Numbered from the stretch's first letter, positions 23,968 through 35,549 are shown. The stretch is DNA of 64,000 nucleotides from Trachythela sp. YZ-2020 (GCA_016169945.1 JADLSH010000190.1:4030001-4094000); one strand, 5' to 3'. Program-made: numbers and translations. Notes: generated from the letters alone by a model not told the origin.

Positions 23968-26900
23968 TTAGGTTAATACAACAAAATCAGAAAACATTTC
24001 ACGAGATTTCTCTCTTATTTTTTCAATGTCATGTTTTTGAAACATCACGTCTTCTCCGTAGATGGTAAATGGAGCCCAGATCTCAATGGATCGGTACGCC
24101 TCTTTCTCGTGTTTCTGAAAGAGGTTCATTGCCCTTCTTAAAGCTTCACAAACCGATGTTTCCTGGCACAGTTCGCCATAAAATGCTTCCATAAACTCCT
24201 TTGTGGCACAATCATTAATGGGCCATAGTGTGGCGAGAACAGAGCGAGCTCCGGCCGCAAGAAATGCTCGAGCTATACCTATGACACCTTCTGAAGAAGT
24301 TTCACCTTGCCCAGTATGACAACAGCATAACACTACCAAGCGAGCTTGCAAAGAAATACTCATAATATCTCGTTGCGTGAGAAGGTAGGACTCTGGTTTA
24401 GGAACAGACGAAGATGGTTGAGCCAAGGAAACGTTAGGAGCAAGCATTATTTCACCTCGCTTTGGTTCGCCATGGGCAGCGATATGGATTATACTAGCCC
24501 CACTTAAATGTTGCAGCACTATCTGCTTTGTTGCTTCACGTTCCAAGAACGGACGAGCTTCGAAAAGCTTTGAAAGACATTTAACTTCTTCAGCGGCACT
24601 AGGTAGGTTAGAGGTCGGATTACCAACAAACAACGCAAAACCAAAGTCCGAATCATGGGATCGTTCCAAGCTAAACTTTAGGGTGTGCAATGAAGGTGTA
24701 ATTTGAATGCTGTAACTGTGGGATAAATAACAGCCATTTTCATCAATCAATGAAGAAAATGGAGCAAAGAACAATTGCTCATCTGGAACAACTATAAGCT
24801 TATTGCCTTTAACAACATCTTTTACGGGTTTAATAAGAAGTTGAAACAATTCTTCCAAAAGAGTTTCATTGTTGAAATCACCTTCGCCAGGAGTATTTTC
24901 AACCAAACTTTTAGGCTCGGATTTTTTGCTTGGCATTTCCAAGGGAAAAATCGTTTGGCTATAGAAATTGGCAACTGAATCAAGTTTGTAAAATGAAGAA
25001 TCTCGATTCACATGAACATTTACCCTTCCAAAAAACTTATTTATCAGCCGCACAAATGTTTCCAATCGTGCATCTGATTTAAATGCCCTAAAGATCACTT
25101 CGCCATTCAAAACCCAAACATTGAGAAAATTTTCCAAATCGAAAGCAAATACTAAAATTGAAGTATCGTTACTTTCTACCTGGAGCATGCTCTGTATACT
25201 CTCTATTTCTAGCTGCTCTTCTCTGTTCTCGATTCTCTTCCATATCGCATGTGCATAACCGAACATATCTGTATCCAAGGAATTCTGTTTTCTTTCAATG
25301 GAGCAATGGAGCTCTTTAGCCCTTCCAAGGTCAATTACTAATAATCCGGATTCAATGCGTTCCAAAGAAATGAAACAACTCGTCAAAATTTTGTGGGTTT
25401 TAAAATATTGTTTGGTGAATGACAGTTTATTTTTGTCTGGAACCGAGTTTAAAAATAATGTATCAAACAAACTAATAGATTTCATTAAGCATAATGCAGC
25501 ATCTTCATATTCTCCTAAATGTCTATAAGCATTGCCTAAATTTCCATTGCTACTTGCAACTCCTGACCTATTACCAATAGCAGCACTCACTTCTAAACCT
25601 TTTTTGTAGTAGTCAATGGCCTTTTCATATTCTCCTAAACTAAGATAAGCATTGCCCAAATTGCCATTGCTAGTTGCTATTACTGACCTATCGCCAATAG
25701 CAGTACTCATTTCTAGAACTTTTTTGTAGTAGTCAATGGCTTTTTCATATTCTCCTAAACTAAGATAAGCATTGCCCAAATTGCCATTGTTATTTGCTAT
25801 TCCTGACCTATCGCCAACAGCAGTACTCATTTCTAAACCTTTTTTGTAGTGGTCAATGGCCTCTCCATATTCTCCTAAACATCTATAAGCATTGCCCAAA
25901 TTGCCATTCTTACTTGTTATTCCTGACCTATCACCAATAGCAGTACTCATTTCTAAACCTTTTTTGTAGTAGTCAATGGCCTTTTCATATTCTCCTAAAC
26001 TAAGATAAACATTGCCCAAATTGCCATTGTTAGTTGCTATTCCTGACCTATCGCCAATAGCAGTGCTCATTTCTAAACCTTTTTTGTAGTAGTCAATGGC
26101 CTTTTCATATTCTCCTAAACGTCTACAAGCATTGCCCAAATTGCCATTGTTACTTGCAATTCCTGACCTATTGCCAATAGCAGTACTTATTTCCAAACCT
26201 TTTTTGTAATAGTCAATGGCCTTTTCATATTCTCCTAAATGAAGATAAGCATTGCCCAAATTGCAATTGTTACTTGCTATTCCTGACCTATCACCAATAG
26301 CAGTACTCATTTCTAAACCTTTTTTGTAGTAGTCAATGGCCTTTTCATATTCTCCTAAACTAAGATAAACATTGCCCAAATTGCCACTGTTATTTGCTAT
26401 TCCTGACCTATCGCCAATAGCAGTGCTCATTTCTAAACCTTTTTTGTAGTAGTCAATGGCCTTTTCATATTCTCCTAAACATCTATAAGCATTGCCTAAA
26501 TTTCCATTGCCACTTGCTATTCCTAACCTATCACCAATAGCAGTACTCATTTCTAAACCTTTTTTGCAATAGCCAATGGCCTTTTCATATTCTCCTAAAC
26601 AAGTATAAGCAATGCCCAAATTGCCATTGTCATTTATTATTCCTGACCGATTGCCAATTGCAGTACTTATTTCTAAACTTTTTTTGTAGTAGTCAATGGC
26701 CTTTTGATATTCTCCTAAACATCTATAAGCATTGCCCAAATTGCCATTGTTATTTGCTATTCCTGACCGATCGCCAATAGCAGTACTCATTTCTAAACCT
26801 TTTTTGTAGTAGTCAATGGCCTTTTCATATTCTCCTAAACGTCTATAAGCATTGCCCAAATTGCCATTGTTATTTGCTATTCCTGACCTATCACCAATAG

Positions 26901-27741
26901 CAGTACTCATTTCTAAACCTTTTTTGTAATAGCCAATAGCCTTTTCATATTCTCCTAAACATGTATAAGCAATGCCCAAATTGCCATTGTTATTTGCTAT
27001 TCCTGACCGATCGCCAATTGCAGTACTTATTTCTAAACTTTTTTTGTAGTAGTCAATGGCCTTTTCATATTCTCCTAAACATCTATAAGCACTGCCCAAA
27101 TTGCCATTGTTACTTGCTATTCCAGACCGATCGCCAATTGCAGTACTCATTTCTAAACCTTTTTTGTAGTAGTCAATGGCCTTTTGATATTCTCCTAAAC
27201 TAAGATAAGCATTGCCCAAATTGCCATTGTCAGTTGCTATTCCTGACCGATCGCCGATAGCAGTACTCATTTCTAAACCTTTTTTGTAATAGCCAATGGC
27301 CTTTTCATATTCTCCTAAACATGTATAAGCATTGCCCAAATTGCCATTGTTATTTGCTATTCCTGACTGATTGCCAATTGCAGTACTCATTTCTAAACTT
27401 TTTTTGTAGTAGTCAATGGCCTTCTCATATTCTCCCAAACGTCTATAAGCACTGCCCAAATTGCCATTGTTATTTGCTATTCCTGACTGATCGCCAATTG
27501 CAGAACTCATTTCTAAACTTTTTTTGTAGTAGTCAATGGCCTTTTCATATTTTCCTAAACGTCTATAAGCACTGCCCAAATTGCCATTGTTTTTTGCTAT
27601 TCCTGACCGATCGCCAATTGCAGTACTTATTTCTAAACTTTTTTCATAATACTCAATAGCCTTCTCATACTCTCCTAAATTAATATAGGCATCGCCCAAG
27701 TTGCTATCGCTATTTGCTATTCCTATACATTTTGACCCCAT
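23968..27741 (-). CDS. TPR-CHAT protein (19 TPRs plus caspase-like CHAT domain)
   Basis: A single 1257-codon frame runs from ATG at 27739-27741; an in-frame stop lies 10 codons upstream. Residues 14 to about 760 are 19 tetratricopeptide repeats of exactly 40 residues (consensus NLGNAYxxLGEYEKAIDYYK). These are unusually alike, which points to recent expansion. After a helical linker, residues about 950-1235 form a CHAT domain (caspase HetF associated with TPRs). It has VVPDEQLFFAPFSSL, then HIAAHG (His near 1090), then LCCCHTG (Cys near 1141, the predicted nucleophile), then ARAFLAAGARSVLATLW. Both dyad residues are present, so the protease could be active. No signal peptide or membrane segment is visible, so I expect a cytosolic protein. 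In bacteria such proteins act as regulated proteases in defence; the animal role is unclear. An upstream non-coding exon is possible. Confidence 0.95.
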   Translation of the reverse strand: MGSKCIGIANSDSNLGDAYINLGEYEKAIEYYEKSLEISTAIGDRSGIAKNNGNLGSAYRRLGKYEKAIDYYKKSLEMSSAIGDQSGIANNNGNLGSAYRRLGEYEKAIDYYKKSLEMSTAIGNQSGIANNNGNLGNAYTCLGEYEKAIGYYKKGLEMSTAIGDRSGIATDNGNLGNAYLSLGEYQKAIDYYKKGLEMSTAIGDRSGIASNNGNLGSAYRCLGEYEKAIDYYKKSLEISTAIGDRSGIANNNGNLGIAYTCLGEYEKAIGYYKKGLEMSTAIGDRSGIANNNGNLGNAYRRLGEYEKAIDYYKKGLEMSTAIGDRSGIANNNGNLGNAYRCLGEYQKAIDYYKKSLEISTAIGNRSGIINDNGNLGIAYTCLGEYEKAIGYCKKGLEMSTAIGDRLGIASGNGNLGNAYRCLGEYEKAIDYYKKGLEMSTAIGDRSGIANNSGNLGNVYLSLGEYEKAIDYYKKGLEMSTAIGDRSGIASNNCNLGNAYLHLGEYEKAIDYYKKGLEISTAIGNRSGIASNNGNLGNACRRLGEYEKAIDYYKKGLEMSTAIGDRSGIATNNGNLGNVYLSLGEYEKAIDYYKKGLEMSTAIGDRSGITSKNGNLGNAYRCLGEYGEAIDHYKKGLEMSTAVGDRSGIANNNGNLGNAYLSLGEYEKAIDYYKKVLEMSTAIGDRSVIATSNGNLGNAYLSLGEYEKAIDYYKKGLEVSAAIGNRSGVASSNGNLGNAYRHLGEYEDAALCLMKSISLFDTLFLNSVPDKNKLSFTKQYFKTHKILTSCFISLERIESGLLVIDLGRAKELHCSIERKQNSLDTDMFGYAHAIWKRIENREEQLEIESIQSMLQVESNDTSILVFAFDLENFLNVWVLNGEVIFRAFKSDARLETFVRLINKFFGRVNVHVNRDSSFYKLDSVANFYSQTIFPLEMPSKKSEPKSLVENTPGEGDFNNETLLEELFQLLIKPVKDVVKGNKLIVVPDEQLFFAPFSSLIDENGCYLSHSYSIQITPSLHTLKFSLERSHDSDFGFALFVGNPTSNLPSAAEEVKCLSKLFEARPFLEREATKQIVLQHLSGASIIHIAAHGEPKRGEIMLAPNVSLAQPSSSVPKPESYLLTQRDIMSISLQARLVVLCCCHTGQGETSSEGVIGIARAFLAAGARSVLATLWPINDCATKEFMEAFYGELCQETSVCEALRRAMNLFQKHEKEAYRSIEIWAPFTIYGEDVMFQKHDIEKIREKSREMFSDFVVLT

Positions 27742-28289
27742 TGGCTTACCTTTTAAGCTTTTCTTTCTTTACTTGAGATCTAAAACAAAAGTATATTAAG
27801 ACTGATTAGCGGGACAGAGCTCAACGTCCATCATTTCATGGATGAGTATCTCTAAGGGGTTATACAAATAATTTTCGAGGTGTTACCATGACGGATATCT
27901 CTTTATCTTTGCCTTTTCCAGGGAGATCGAGTGGAAATTTTCAAATTTCTGAAGAGGGCTTTCTCTCAAAATGCATATACTAATGCAATAGTACTTGTTA
28001 GCAGTTACAATATGTATGTGATTTTTCAGACTCGTTTTGTTCAGGTGCCACACAAATAACGATACTGGAGTTGTGACACAAAGGAAAGCCTGGAATGAAG
28101 TACCGTGCCTTCACTGCCTTGCCATAATACCCTACCGCAAAGAACGTACTGGTTACACAGTCGTTTGGGATGCAAAATCTAGGCCGGTGCAATTGACCTT
28201 TGTGAAAATTACTAACCTATTAGGATTATATTTTCAATTTGATACGTCAGATCGTTCAAGAATCCTTTTTATAATTGGGCATGCTTTCA
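27742..28289. other. Upstream region of TPR-CHAT, no gene recognised
   Basis: Contains the presumed promoter of the TPR-CHAT gene. A possible acceptor (TTTGTTTTAG, read on the minus strand near 27790) would allow a 5' non-coding exon. Plus-strand frames near 28037-28318 are open but match nothing I know. Confidence 0.4.
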
Positions 28290-29170
28290 CGTGGGCAGCC
28301 CATGATATTTCATGGTGAACCAATAGTATACTTATACAAACACTTCCTTCTAGCAAATTGGCCAATCATAAGGCGCAATACAACACAAGTTAAGTTGCGC
28401 ATAACTTGCAGGATGCTAAGCAAGATCATATCATTCGTTTCATTTACACTGAGCTCTTTGCTTACTCAAGTTATTGAAAGGTTTAGAAAGAAAATTTACC
28501 GATAATGCAAACATGCACTTTTGGACGGTGCGAGAACTAAGGCGATCTCAGATGGTAATGGTATGATGCGGTGGTGCTCAATCTGATGCAAATTGACAAT
28601 AAAGAGTGTTTGGCATGGACATATTATTGTGCATATACAACAACAGGCAGTATGATGAGCGACAACACAGTATAGTCAAGCAGAACTCAACTACAATGCA
28701 GAGCAAGCACAGGCATCTATTCCTCTCATCGGCAAAGAAATGTGTCAGCTCAAATACATATAAAGTTAGTATTAGCAACAAAACAGCTGCAGCGGCATTA
28801 TACAACAAGAAAGAAACGCTAAAAACGAACAGATCCGGAGATAACACTGGGATAAAAATAATTGATATGCCTTGCATGCTGGATAATACTAAATGTTTAG
28901 TTAAGGGGGATTCTGCATTGCTTAGCTTGGGTTTTTTAAGTATATACAGGTCAATTCAATCGACTGTATATTTTTCATTTTAAACCAACATAAAATTGAT
29001 AAATATAACTTCATTTATTGCCATTCAATAACACAAAACTCCGGAACCATATGTCTAGATTTATTTAATATGTCTCGTATAGCGCAGCTGGTGATATATT
29101 TGAGTTATTTGAGTCCAAAGGTTGATCATTGTTTTGAGGCTAGAAAATCTGTGCAGCTTGATCACATCAA
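28290..29170 (-). repeat. Dispersed composite repeat, copy 2 (inverted)
   Basis: Read on the minus strand it matches pieces of 4721-4840 and 6900-7740, for example CCTCAAAACAATGATCAAC, CCCAAGCTAAGCAATG and TTGAGTTCTGCTTGACTA. Divergence is about 15-20% by eye. The 125-codon plus frame inside is not conserved in the other copies. Confidence 0.65.
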
Positions 29171-29842
29171 GGGTGCACGGCAGTACGCTTTTGATCAATT
29201 TTAAGAGTAAACTCTGACACTAATTCTCATTTCTTACCTGAAATAATCTGTGAATTATTATTATTTCATATTTGTCTTCTTTAGTTGCAAAATACTGTGG
29301 AAAAAAGCTTCGAATATTTAGATTAGCTTCACGTTGTTTATTTAAATTTTGTGTTTGAATTTCTACTCTCACATGGACATCCGCTGACTTATTGTATCAT
29401 ATTGCCATTTGTAAAATCTGCGCGATTTAATATTATTATATGGCAAGCGCTAGTTCCTGTTGTTTTACGCGATATGATTGGCTAATCAGTGGTCCGGAAA
29501 ATCATGCCCAAAAATTTTTTTAATGCCCTACAACAAAAACAAACCATATAATAAACTACTTATTTTACTACTTATGGTTGTGCCATATAATAAACTATTT
29601 ATTAACCTCAAACATTCGGTCTTTACGGTAAAATATTAAACCGAGGTCTTTCCGTATTGAGTATTGACCGAGCTACGGCAAGATCTGTTTAATATTTTAC
29701 CGTAAAGACCAAACGTTTGAGGTTAATAAGTGGTTAATAATTCACAGATTATTGCAGGTAAGAAATGAGAATTAGTGTCAGAATTTACTGTTAAAATTGA
29801 TCAAGAAGCGTACTGCTGTGCACCCTTGTTTGAATGTTGACC
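29160..29842. mobile_element. Fold-back element with ~100 bp inverted ends
   Basis: AGGGTGCACGGCAGTACGC through CTGAAATAATCTGTGAATTA (29172-29255) recurs inverted at 29740-29835. A second, nested inverted pair (29598-29640 and 29690-29730, sharing TTTACGGTAAAATATTAAAC) surrounds the centre. No coding capacity. Confidence 0.8.
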
Positions 29843-29844
29843 AA

Positions 29845-30382
29845 ATAAACAGCCGCTAATACTAGCTATGCGCAATTTAATTTTGATTTAATAAATTTCC
29901 AACTTTATAATTAAGTGGCTATCACTTTAATGATTTAATAATTATAGATATGCGTATGCGCAGTTGGAAATAGTTGTCGATTTAAATTGCAAAATAATCA
30001 TGTAGATTATTAAAAAGTAAATGAATCTAAATACCCTGCTGAATGAACACTTGATAATTGACATAAATAAATACGTACGCCAACTTTCCTTAATAACTGG
30101 AGTTTTAGACATACTAAAACAACAAACTATACACCAAAATGCTCCTCGTTGTTCAAGGATTCTAGCGAGATATACTTTGCCTTATAACTTACCATATTTC
30201 GCAAGATATAAGCGAAAACCTCTGGCGAAAACGACACTTCGATGAAATCCACGATAACGCCATTCAAAATGGCGGATTATCTAGCATGACGTAATATTCT
30301 CGCGTGACTGCAAGGCCGAATAGGGTCGCGATGAATGATAATTGACTCAAGCTTAATGTACCAATGAATTCGAAGGTGTAAC
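29845..30382. repeat. Segmental duplication, copy B, left part
   Basis: Matches 15740-15790, 16030-16160 and 17375-17540. Copy B lacks the ~1.2 kb insertion of copy A (about 16165-17375) and is itself broken at 30383 by MITEs; it resumes at about 34790. Confidence 0.75.
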
Positions 30383-30729
30383 AGAGACCTTACGATGTAG
30401 GACGGCAACGACGACGGCCAAAAGAAACTGCTTCAAATAAATCAATTAAATAAAACTTGTCGTGTATTATCAATCGTATAAATTCACTTCAGTTTGTGGA
30501 AGTTGAGATAAGCGCTTTTTGGTTTAGAAGATTTCTACTTCAGTACTGAGCCAATTTGCTGAGTATCGCTTCTCGCTTCTTGAATTGCAGACGTTGAACA
30601 CAAGAGCGAGGATGACGTCTAAAACTCCCGTGGGATTTTAATTATTCATTTCTATTCTAAAATACTATAAATTTCATTGTACTTATAGCCGTCGTCGTCA
30701 CGTTGCCGTCTTGAAATCGTAAGGTCGCT
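30383..30729. mobile_element. MITE with AGAGACCTTACGAT ends
   Basis: The left end AGAGACCTTACGATGTAGGA, followed by CGGCAACGACGACGGC, pairs with the right-end complement (GCCGTCGTCGTCACGTTGCC, then ATCGTAAGGTCGCT). The interior shares a phrase (AACTCCCGTGGGATTTTAAT) with the inverted relative at 34395-34737. Confidence 0.8.
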
Positions 30730-30732
30730 ATT

Positions 30733-31257
30733 AGAGACCTTTAGCATTGCGTTTCCCGCGAACCGCAAACCTCAAGAAATCACGTGACCAGTCCTTGGCG
30801 TCGCGTTTGACGTATTTTTTTGGCGTTTTCGACGGCAGGAAAAGGTTCTCACGTAAGTCATTTACCTCAGCTTTTGTTTGCCTGAATATTGTTTTATCTC
30901 ACGTATACCTATCATTGGTGTACAGAAGAAAGTTTGTTCTTTCACTTATATGTAATTTGCTCTTGTAAACATTGCTCTTTGGTTTAAAATTATCGCAAAC
31001 ATTGACCAACACTCAGCATGAATGAAATTCAATATGGCGGCTATTCTCACAACAAACAACAACAATGGTCTCGTAATTAACCTTTTATCAGTTTTTGAAA
31101 TGATATGGTGAGAAGAAATACAGCAGTGTTAGTAGAATTTTAGTTATCTTTCAAAAAGCGCCATGCTAAATGTCGAAAGCTTGACGGAAAACGTCTGACG
31201 TCAAACTGCAGTTTGAGGTTTGCGGTGCCGTGGAAGTGACGAGATGCTAAAGGTCTC
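30733..31257. mobile_element. MITE with AGAGACCTTTAGCAT ends (~525 bp)
   Basis: AGAGACCTTTAGCATTGCG at the left pairs with GAGATGCTAAAGGTCTCT at the right. A second pair, ACCGCAAACCTCAA and TTGAGGTTTGCGGT, lies just inside. TATT flanks both ends. It abuts the preceding MITE with no spacer. Confidence 0.8.
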
Positions 31258-32498
31258 TATTATCTCCCCAAGGCCGTCGAGAGCCTGACACGGGCCCAGG
31301 GCAGATTGATGAACGCGGGCCCCATCAGTCTTGCACCCATGCGCTTTAGTTTGCTCCATCCTGACTTAATGCTCGCCATGCAGAGACGTGAACGTAGTGC
31401 AATGTTCTGACGCCACTATCGTCCGGCAATTTCTTGTGAAAGATTATTTCTTATATATAGTTCGGACAAGTGTTGTCGTAGGACAAAAACTTTAGAACAT
31501 GTAGACCTTTATTCTTTGTGTTTCGCTGACATGCAGTTATGCTTCTATTATGCCATTTATTTCAGAAATGTATAATATATTCAATAAATAGGCACACATA
31601 AAGCCTTACATGTGACACGATCATCCTTACCCAACTTTTCCGGGCCCCTTTGAACAGCCCGGGCATTTTGCCCCCTCTTCCCCCCTCTCGCCGGCCGTGC
31701 ATTCCCCCCCCGGGCGTGGATGGGGCGTTCGCCGTTGCTCATGTTTGCAAGAGGCGGGCATTTGTTCTTAGCAAAAATTCATTATGATGGGACATTTGAT
31801 TCCTCCTGTAGTGGGGTTGGGGATTTGACAAGTCTCGCTGTTTACCAATGCAAACTACTTTGTTGACCTATAATAAGTTCGTGACTCCATAATTTGCTTT
31901 AGCCAGCATAGGAGACTGTCTACATTCACTTGAGTTGCTTCCTGCCTTCAAAAAACGTCACGTTTAAGTGTATGTAAAACAAAAACAATGCTCTTTGACC
32001 TCTTTTGACTTTACAAAATTGTGAAAGATATAAAAGTATGCCAGTTTATAAGCAAGAATGTGGAATTTGGACTTGGAACGTAGGGCATTTGAACCACGTT
32101 TTCCGACAGGGAGTGGGGAATTTGATTATTGAAAAATCCTAAATATTAAATGCCCGGGTATAACTTTCGATTTGATCCGTGCAAACCATGCTATAAACAA
32201 ATTAACACAAAAAAAACAAACGAAAAATTAGCGAGAGCAACGTCTCGACAAGACAATCAAAATTTATTTCCAATGACAAATATTACAAAAATTGTTTCGA
32301 TTGAGGCTATGTACACTGTAATAAATAAGCCAAGACTAAAAAATCACCAAATATGCTATAAAAACACTGTGCTCATTGCAAGTATAAAATATTCGTGTCC
32401 CTAAATTTACCCATATACACGCTTATATCTACACGTCTACATAGTCTCTTGCTCTGTACAGGATTACGGTCGATTTCAACTAACTTTTCACTAAAAGG
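31258..32498. other. No gene seen
   Basis: Contains a C/G-rich patch (31640-31730) with GGGCCC and CCCCCC runs. No conserved frame was found. I searched it on the minus strand for the missing last KSR exon without success. Confidence 0.4.
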
Positions 32499-32568
32499 TT
32501 CCGAACTTTGTGTTCCGAACGTTGTGTTTCGAACGTTGTGTTCCGAACGTTGTGTTCCGAACGTTGTG
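32499..32568. repeat. 14 bp minisatellite, 5 copies
   Basis: The unit TTCCGAACGTTGTG is repeated five times with two base changes. Each unit contains the palindrome AACGTT. Confidence 0.9.
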
Positions 32569-32696
32569 TTCCCTGATTGGCTACTAGGGAAAAAGCAGCC
32601 AATCAAATGCTCAGTTTACACACCGGTTTGTGGATTATGAGAGAGACTAAATTTTTCTACACTGGTTGGTTTATCAGTTTTGTCTTTCTGGAGGTT

Positions 32697-33005
32697 CAGT
32701 ACACACGTAAAAACGCACAAGTTGTGACAAACCTGCAGCAGACTTGTACCAATACTGTTTCAACAACTTGTTATCAGGATGTGTTCGCACTGCTTGTTCC
32801 CAGCTTGTTGACAAGTTGTCAAAGGCGTGCTGACAACTTGCCAGAAGGTTGTTGACTCAAAAAAATTGGTTACAAGTTGTACAACAACTTTTATCCTCCT
32901 GCAATCCAACAGCTTGTTAAAAAGTTGTGGGTGACAATGTTGTCAAGCTTGCTACAAGTCTGTCGCGAACACATCTTGTTGACAGGATATGAGATTAAGT
33001 TTATG
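32697..33005. mobile_element. CAAGTTGT-rich inverted-repeat element, copy 1
   Basis: It begins ACACACGTAAAAACGCACAA and ends with the complement of a CTTGTCAACAAGATGTG-type end. The interior is packed with CAAGTTGT and ACAACTTG in both orientations. Other copies lie at 39061-39607 and 39658-40381, with an end fragment at 37162-37215. Confidence 0.75.
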
Positions 33006-33589
33006 TGAATCTTTTTAATGGGAATATTTTAATGGCATGCGCCATTCCCAAATCACAGTGATGGTTGTATTGTGGTATTTCGAAAACAACGCCTCGAGCC
33101 GTCGAGGAAAGTTTAAAGCTATCCAATCCACAGTTAAGTGAATTAAATTAAATTTCGTTTAGTTTAACATCGCATTCTGTTGAATGTGTTTAGAAATACA
33201 ACTACATTCGGAGAGCCGTTATAATGTCGAAATCAGTCAACAGTATTGTTGTTCAAAATACATGTATTTTTACACAGAACAAGAGACTATATTTGACGTA
33301 TTTCTAAGAAGGGTTGGCTTTTCCTAATCCTAGTGCTACTACTTTTAAAATGGCAGCGACGGCTTTGTAAAGTAAAGAACTACGATGAGCTGACCTACAT
33401 ATTTTTCGACTGTTTACTGTAAGATCTTACTAAAGTCTACACCTGTGGGTCTAAGCTATTTTTTCAAACTAAACGCAGGAGAATTTTGATTCGATGCTAG
33501 ATTTGCATTGCCGATGTGCAATTTCTAAACCTTTGGTTGAAACCGCATTCTGGCAAACACGAAGCTTCATTAGCAATAATCGTGCGTGT

Positions 33590-34155
33590 TGTCCCACCCC
33601 CTTTCCCGTACCAAATACGCATATTTGTTCCAAGTCTCTTTCTTACGTTCTGTGTCGCTCTTTTCCGCGCTACGCCATAGTATTAGCACAGTAAGTGGGT
33701 TTTCTAAAATTAAAGCTTCAATAATCCTGGCTGCTTTTTCTATTTCGTATATCGTTACTGCGAGTTTCAGAGCGAGTTTTACCAAAAAATGTTTAGATTC
33801 TTTTTAATAAATCCGAATAGAAATCAATTCCAAACCTTAACCAAACATTTCTGACCTAAATTGTGTTTATAAAGAATTACAGCCTTCGAAAATAATGCTG
33901 ACGTCAGCAGCATGACGTCAGTTATATTTTTAAAAACTCCGTAACTCTTGGAATAATAATTGTATCGACTCAAAATGTTTGGTGAACACTCAAAGTAACG
34001 ATATACGGGCCATATAAAACAGCCAGCATTGTAGCTTTAATTTTAGAAAGTTGTGGGGCGACACAAAACGCAAAGAAAGAGACTGGAACCAAGTTTAGCA
34101 AATACATTACACACCCCACTCCTCTACCCTGATTAAAAATTCTAATTATTGTCAC
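33590..34155. mobile_element. Fold-back element with ~200 bp arms
   Basis: 33590-33800 and 33970-34150 are inverted, diverged copies, sharing AAAATGTTTGGT, GTAACGATATACG and AGCTTTAATTTTAGAAA. Open frames in the arms are not conserved. Confidence 0.65.
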
Positions 34156-34394
34156 TAAATGACATGCGTACTAAAGACCTAAAAATCCGCTTCAACTGTC
34201 CTCAACATGTGCGTGACAGGCTGAGAGGGGCTACGGTACAATCGACCTTTTATCATTGGGATTTTCTCCATGATTTTCGAGATAAGTTTAAAATTGGATC
34301 TTTTGCCAGGATGGCACGACCAAAAATGGTTTATTAAATCCTACATAAAGAAAAACACTTCGATTAATTTTGTGTGGCCGGATAATTTATTAGA

Positions 34395-34737
34395 GAACTT
34401 AAGCATGCAGGACGACAACGCGACGACGGCTATTAATACAATGAGTCGATGAAAAGAAATGAATTAAAGTCCCACGGGAGTTTTAGACGTGGTCTTCGCT
34501 CTGTTTACAACGGCAAATAACAGATTTTCAAGGCTTGTATACAACGCCTGCAATTCAAGCCGAAACAAGTGCTACTTCAAATTGGTTCAGTAGAACTCTT
34601 CTCAACCATAAAGCCCTTATCTTCAACTTCTTAAACTGCATTAAATTCATACGATTGATAATACACGAGTTTGTTTTGGCCGTCGTCGTTGCGTTGCCGT
34701 CCTACATCCTTAAGTTCTCTATTATCTCGATTTTGCT
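34395..34737. mobile_element. MITE related to 30383-30729, inverted
   Basis: The ends carry GACGACAACGCGACGACGGC and GCCGTCGTCGTTGCGTTGCC. The interior shares CCCACGGGAGTTTTAGACGT with the complement of the element at 30383. Confidence 0.75.
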
Positions 34738-34789
34738 TAGATGAAGTGTTTATATGATTTGATGTAAAAATTAGAAAAAGAAAGAACCC

Positions 34790-35375
34790 AAGGAATTAGT
34801 GTTCCTAACATTTCAAAATATTTAAATACTTCTAAGAGCTCGAAAGCTCCTTGGTCAGATGCCACTGAGTCCAAAAATTATTTTTGAATATGTGTAATAT
34901 TTGTATCATTCTGAGAAGGAATGTAATATATCTTTATAGTAAAAATCCTCATCTTGATCAACTTTTTCACTGTCAAAGTTTCCGGATATGATGTCATTAG
35001 ATGAATTTTAGCATAAAAAAAAACAAAGGAAAACTAATTTACAAATCACCTAATGACATCATAGTTGATCAAGATGAGGATTTTTACTATAAATATATAT
35101 TACATCAGAACGATACAAATATTACACATAAAAAATTTGGGGGGTTAGTGACACTTTAAGCTAGAGTAGTACTAAAGATCTTCGGTTCGGCTGGGACATT
35201 CAGAAATGAACTTTTCAGCAAGTGATTACGAGCAAATAAACTACAATTCTGGTTTGATCAGCCTAGCTACATAATCCCACATAACAAAGTTGAACATAAT
35301 CCCGATCCAGACCAATCCACATTTTGGTCCGACATGATCGAACACCAGTTGTTCTGTCAGTAAATTTGTAGCTAA
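34790..35375. repeat. Segmental duplication, copy B, right part
   Basis: Matches 17560-18012 and 18532-18700, including the fold-back MITE at 34866-35147. The join at about 35205 (CAGAAATGAACTT) is the empty version of the LINE site at 18013-18531. Confidence 0.8.
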
Positions 35376-35549
35376 GACTGGCAGAATTATAATATATGCA
35401 TATCAAAGTATTCAACTGTTCAATCATCATTTGAATATGCAAAAATTGCTCGAAGAACAATTACTTTCCTCACGGTTGACTCGCTTTAAGTTAGAAAATG
35501 TATTCCCTTAAGTGCACCTTTCTTTATTTGCTTACACAGAAGACAGTTC

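Noticed and set aside
24775..27659. Plus-strand frames with repeated CPNCHCYLLF units
   Set aside because: Antisense shadows of the TPR repeats; the minus frame has the clear protein family.
28606..28983. 125-codon plus-strand frame
   Set aside because: Lies in a dispersed repeat, and its other copies (7261-7735) do not keep the frame.
31880..31940. Candidate last KSR exon (a minus frame reading SLLCWLKQ)
   Set aside because: There is a Cys-Trp but no RPSF-like phrase, no good acceptor and an early stop.
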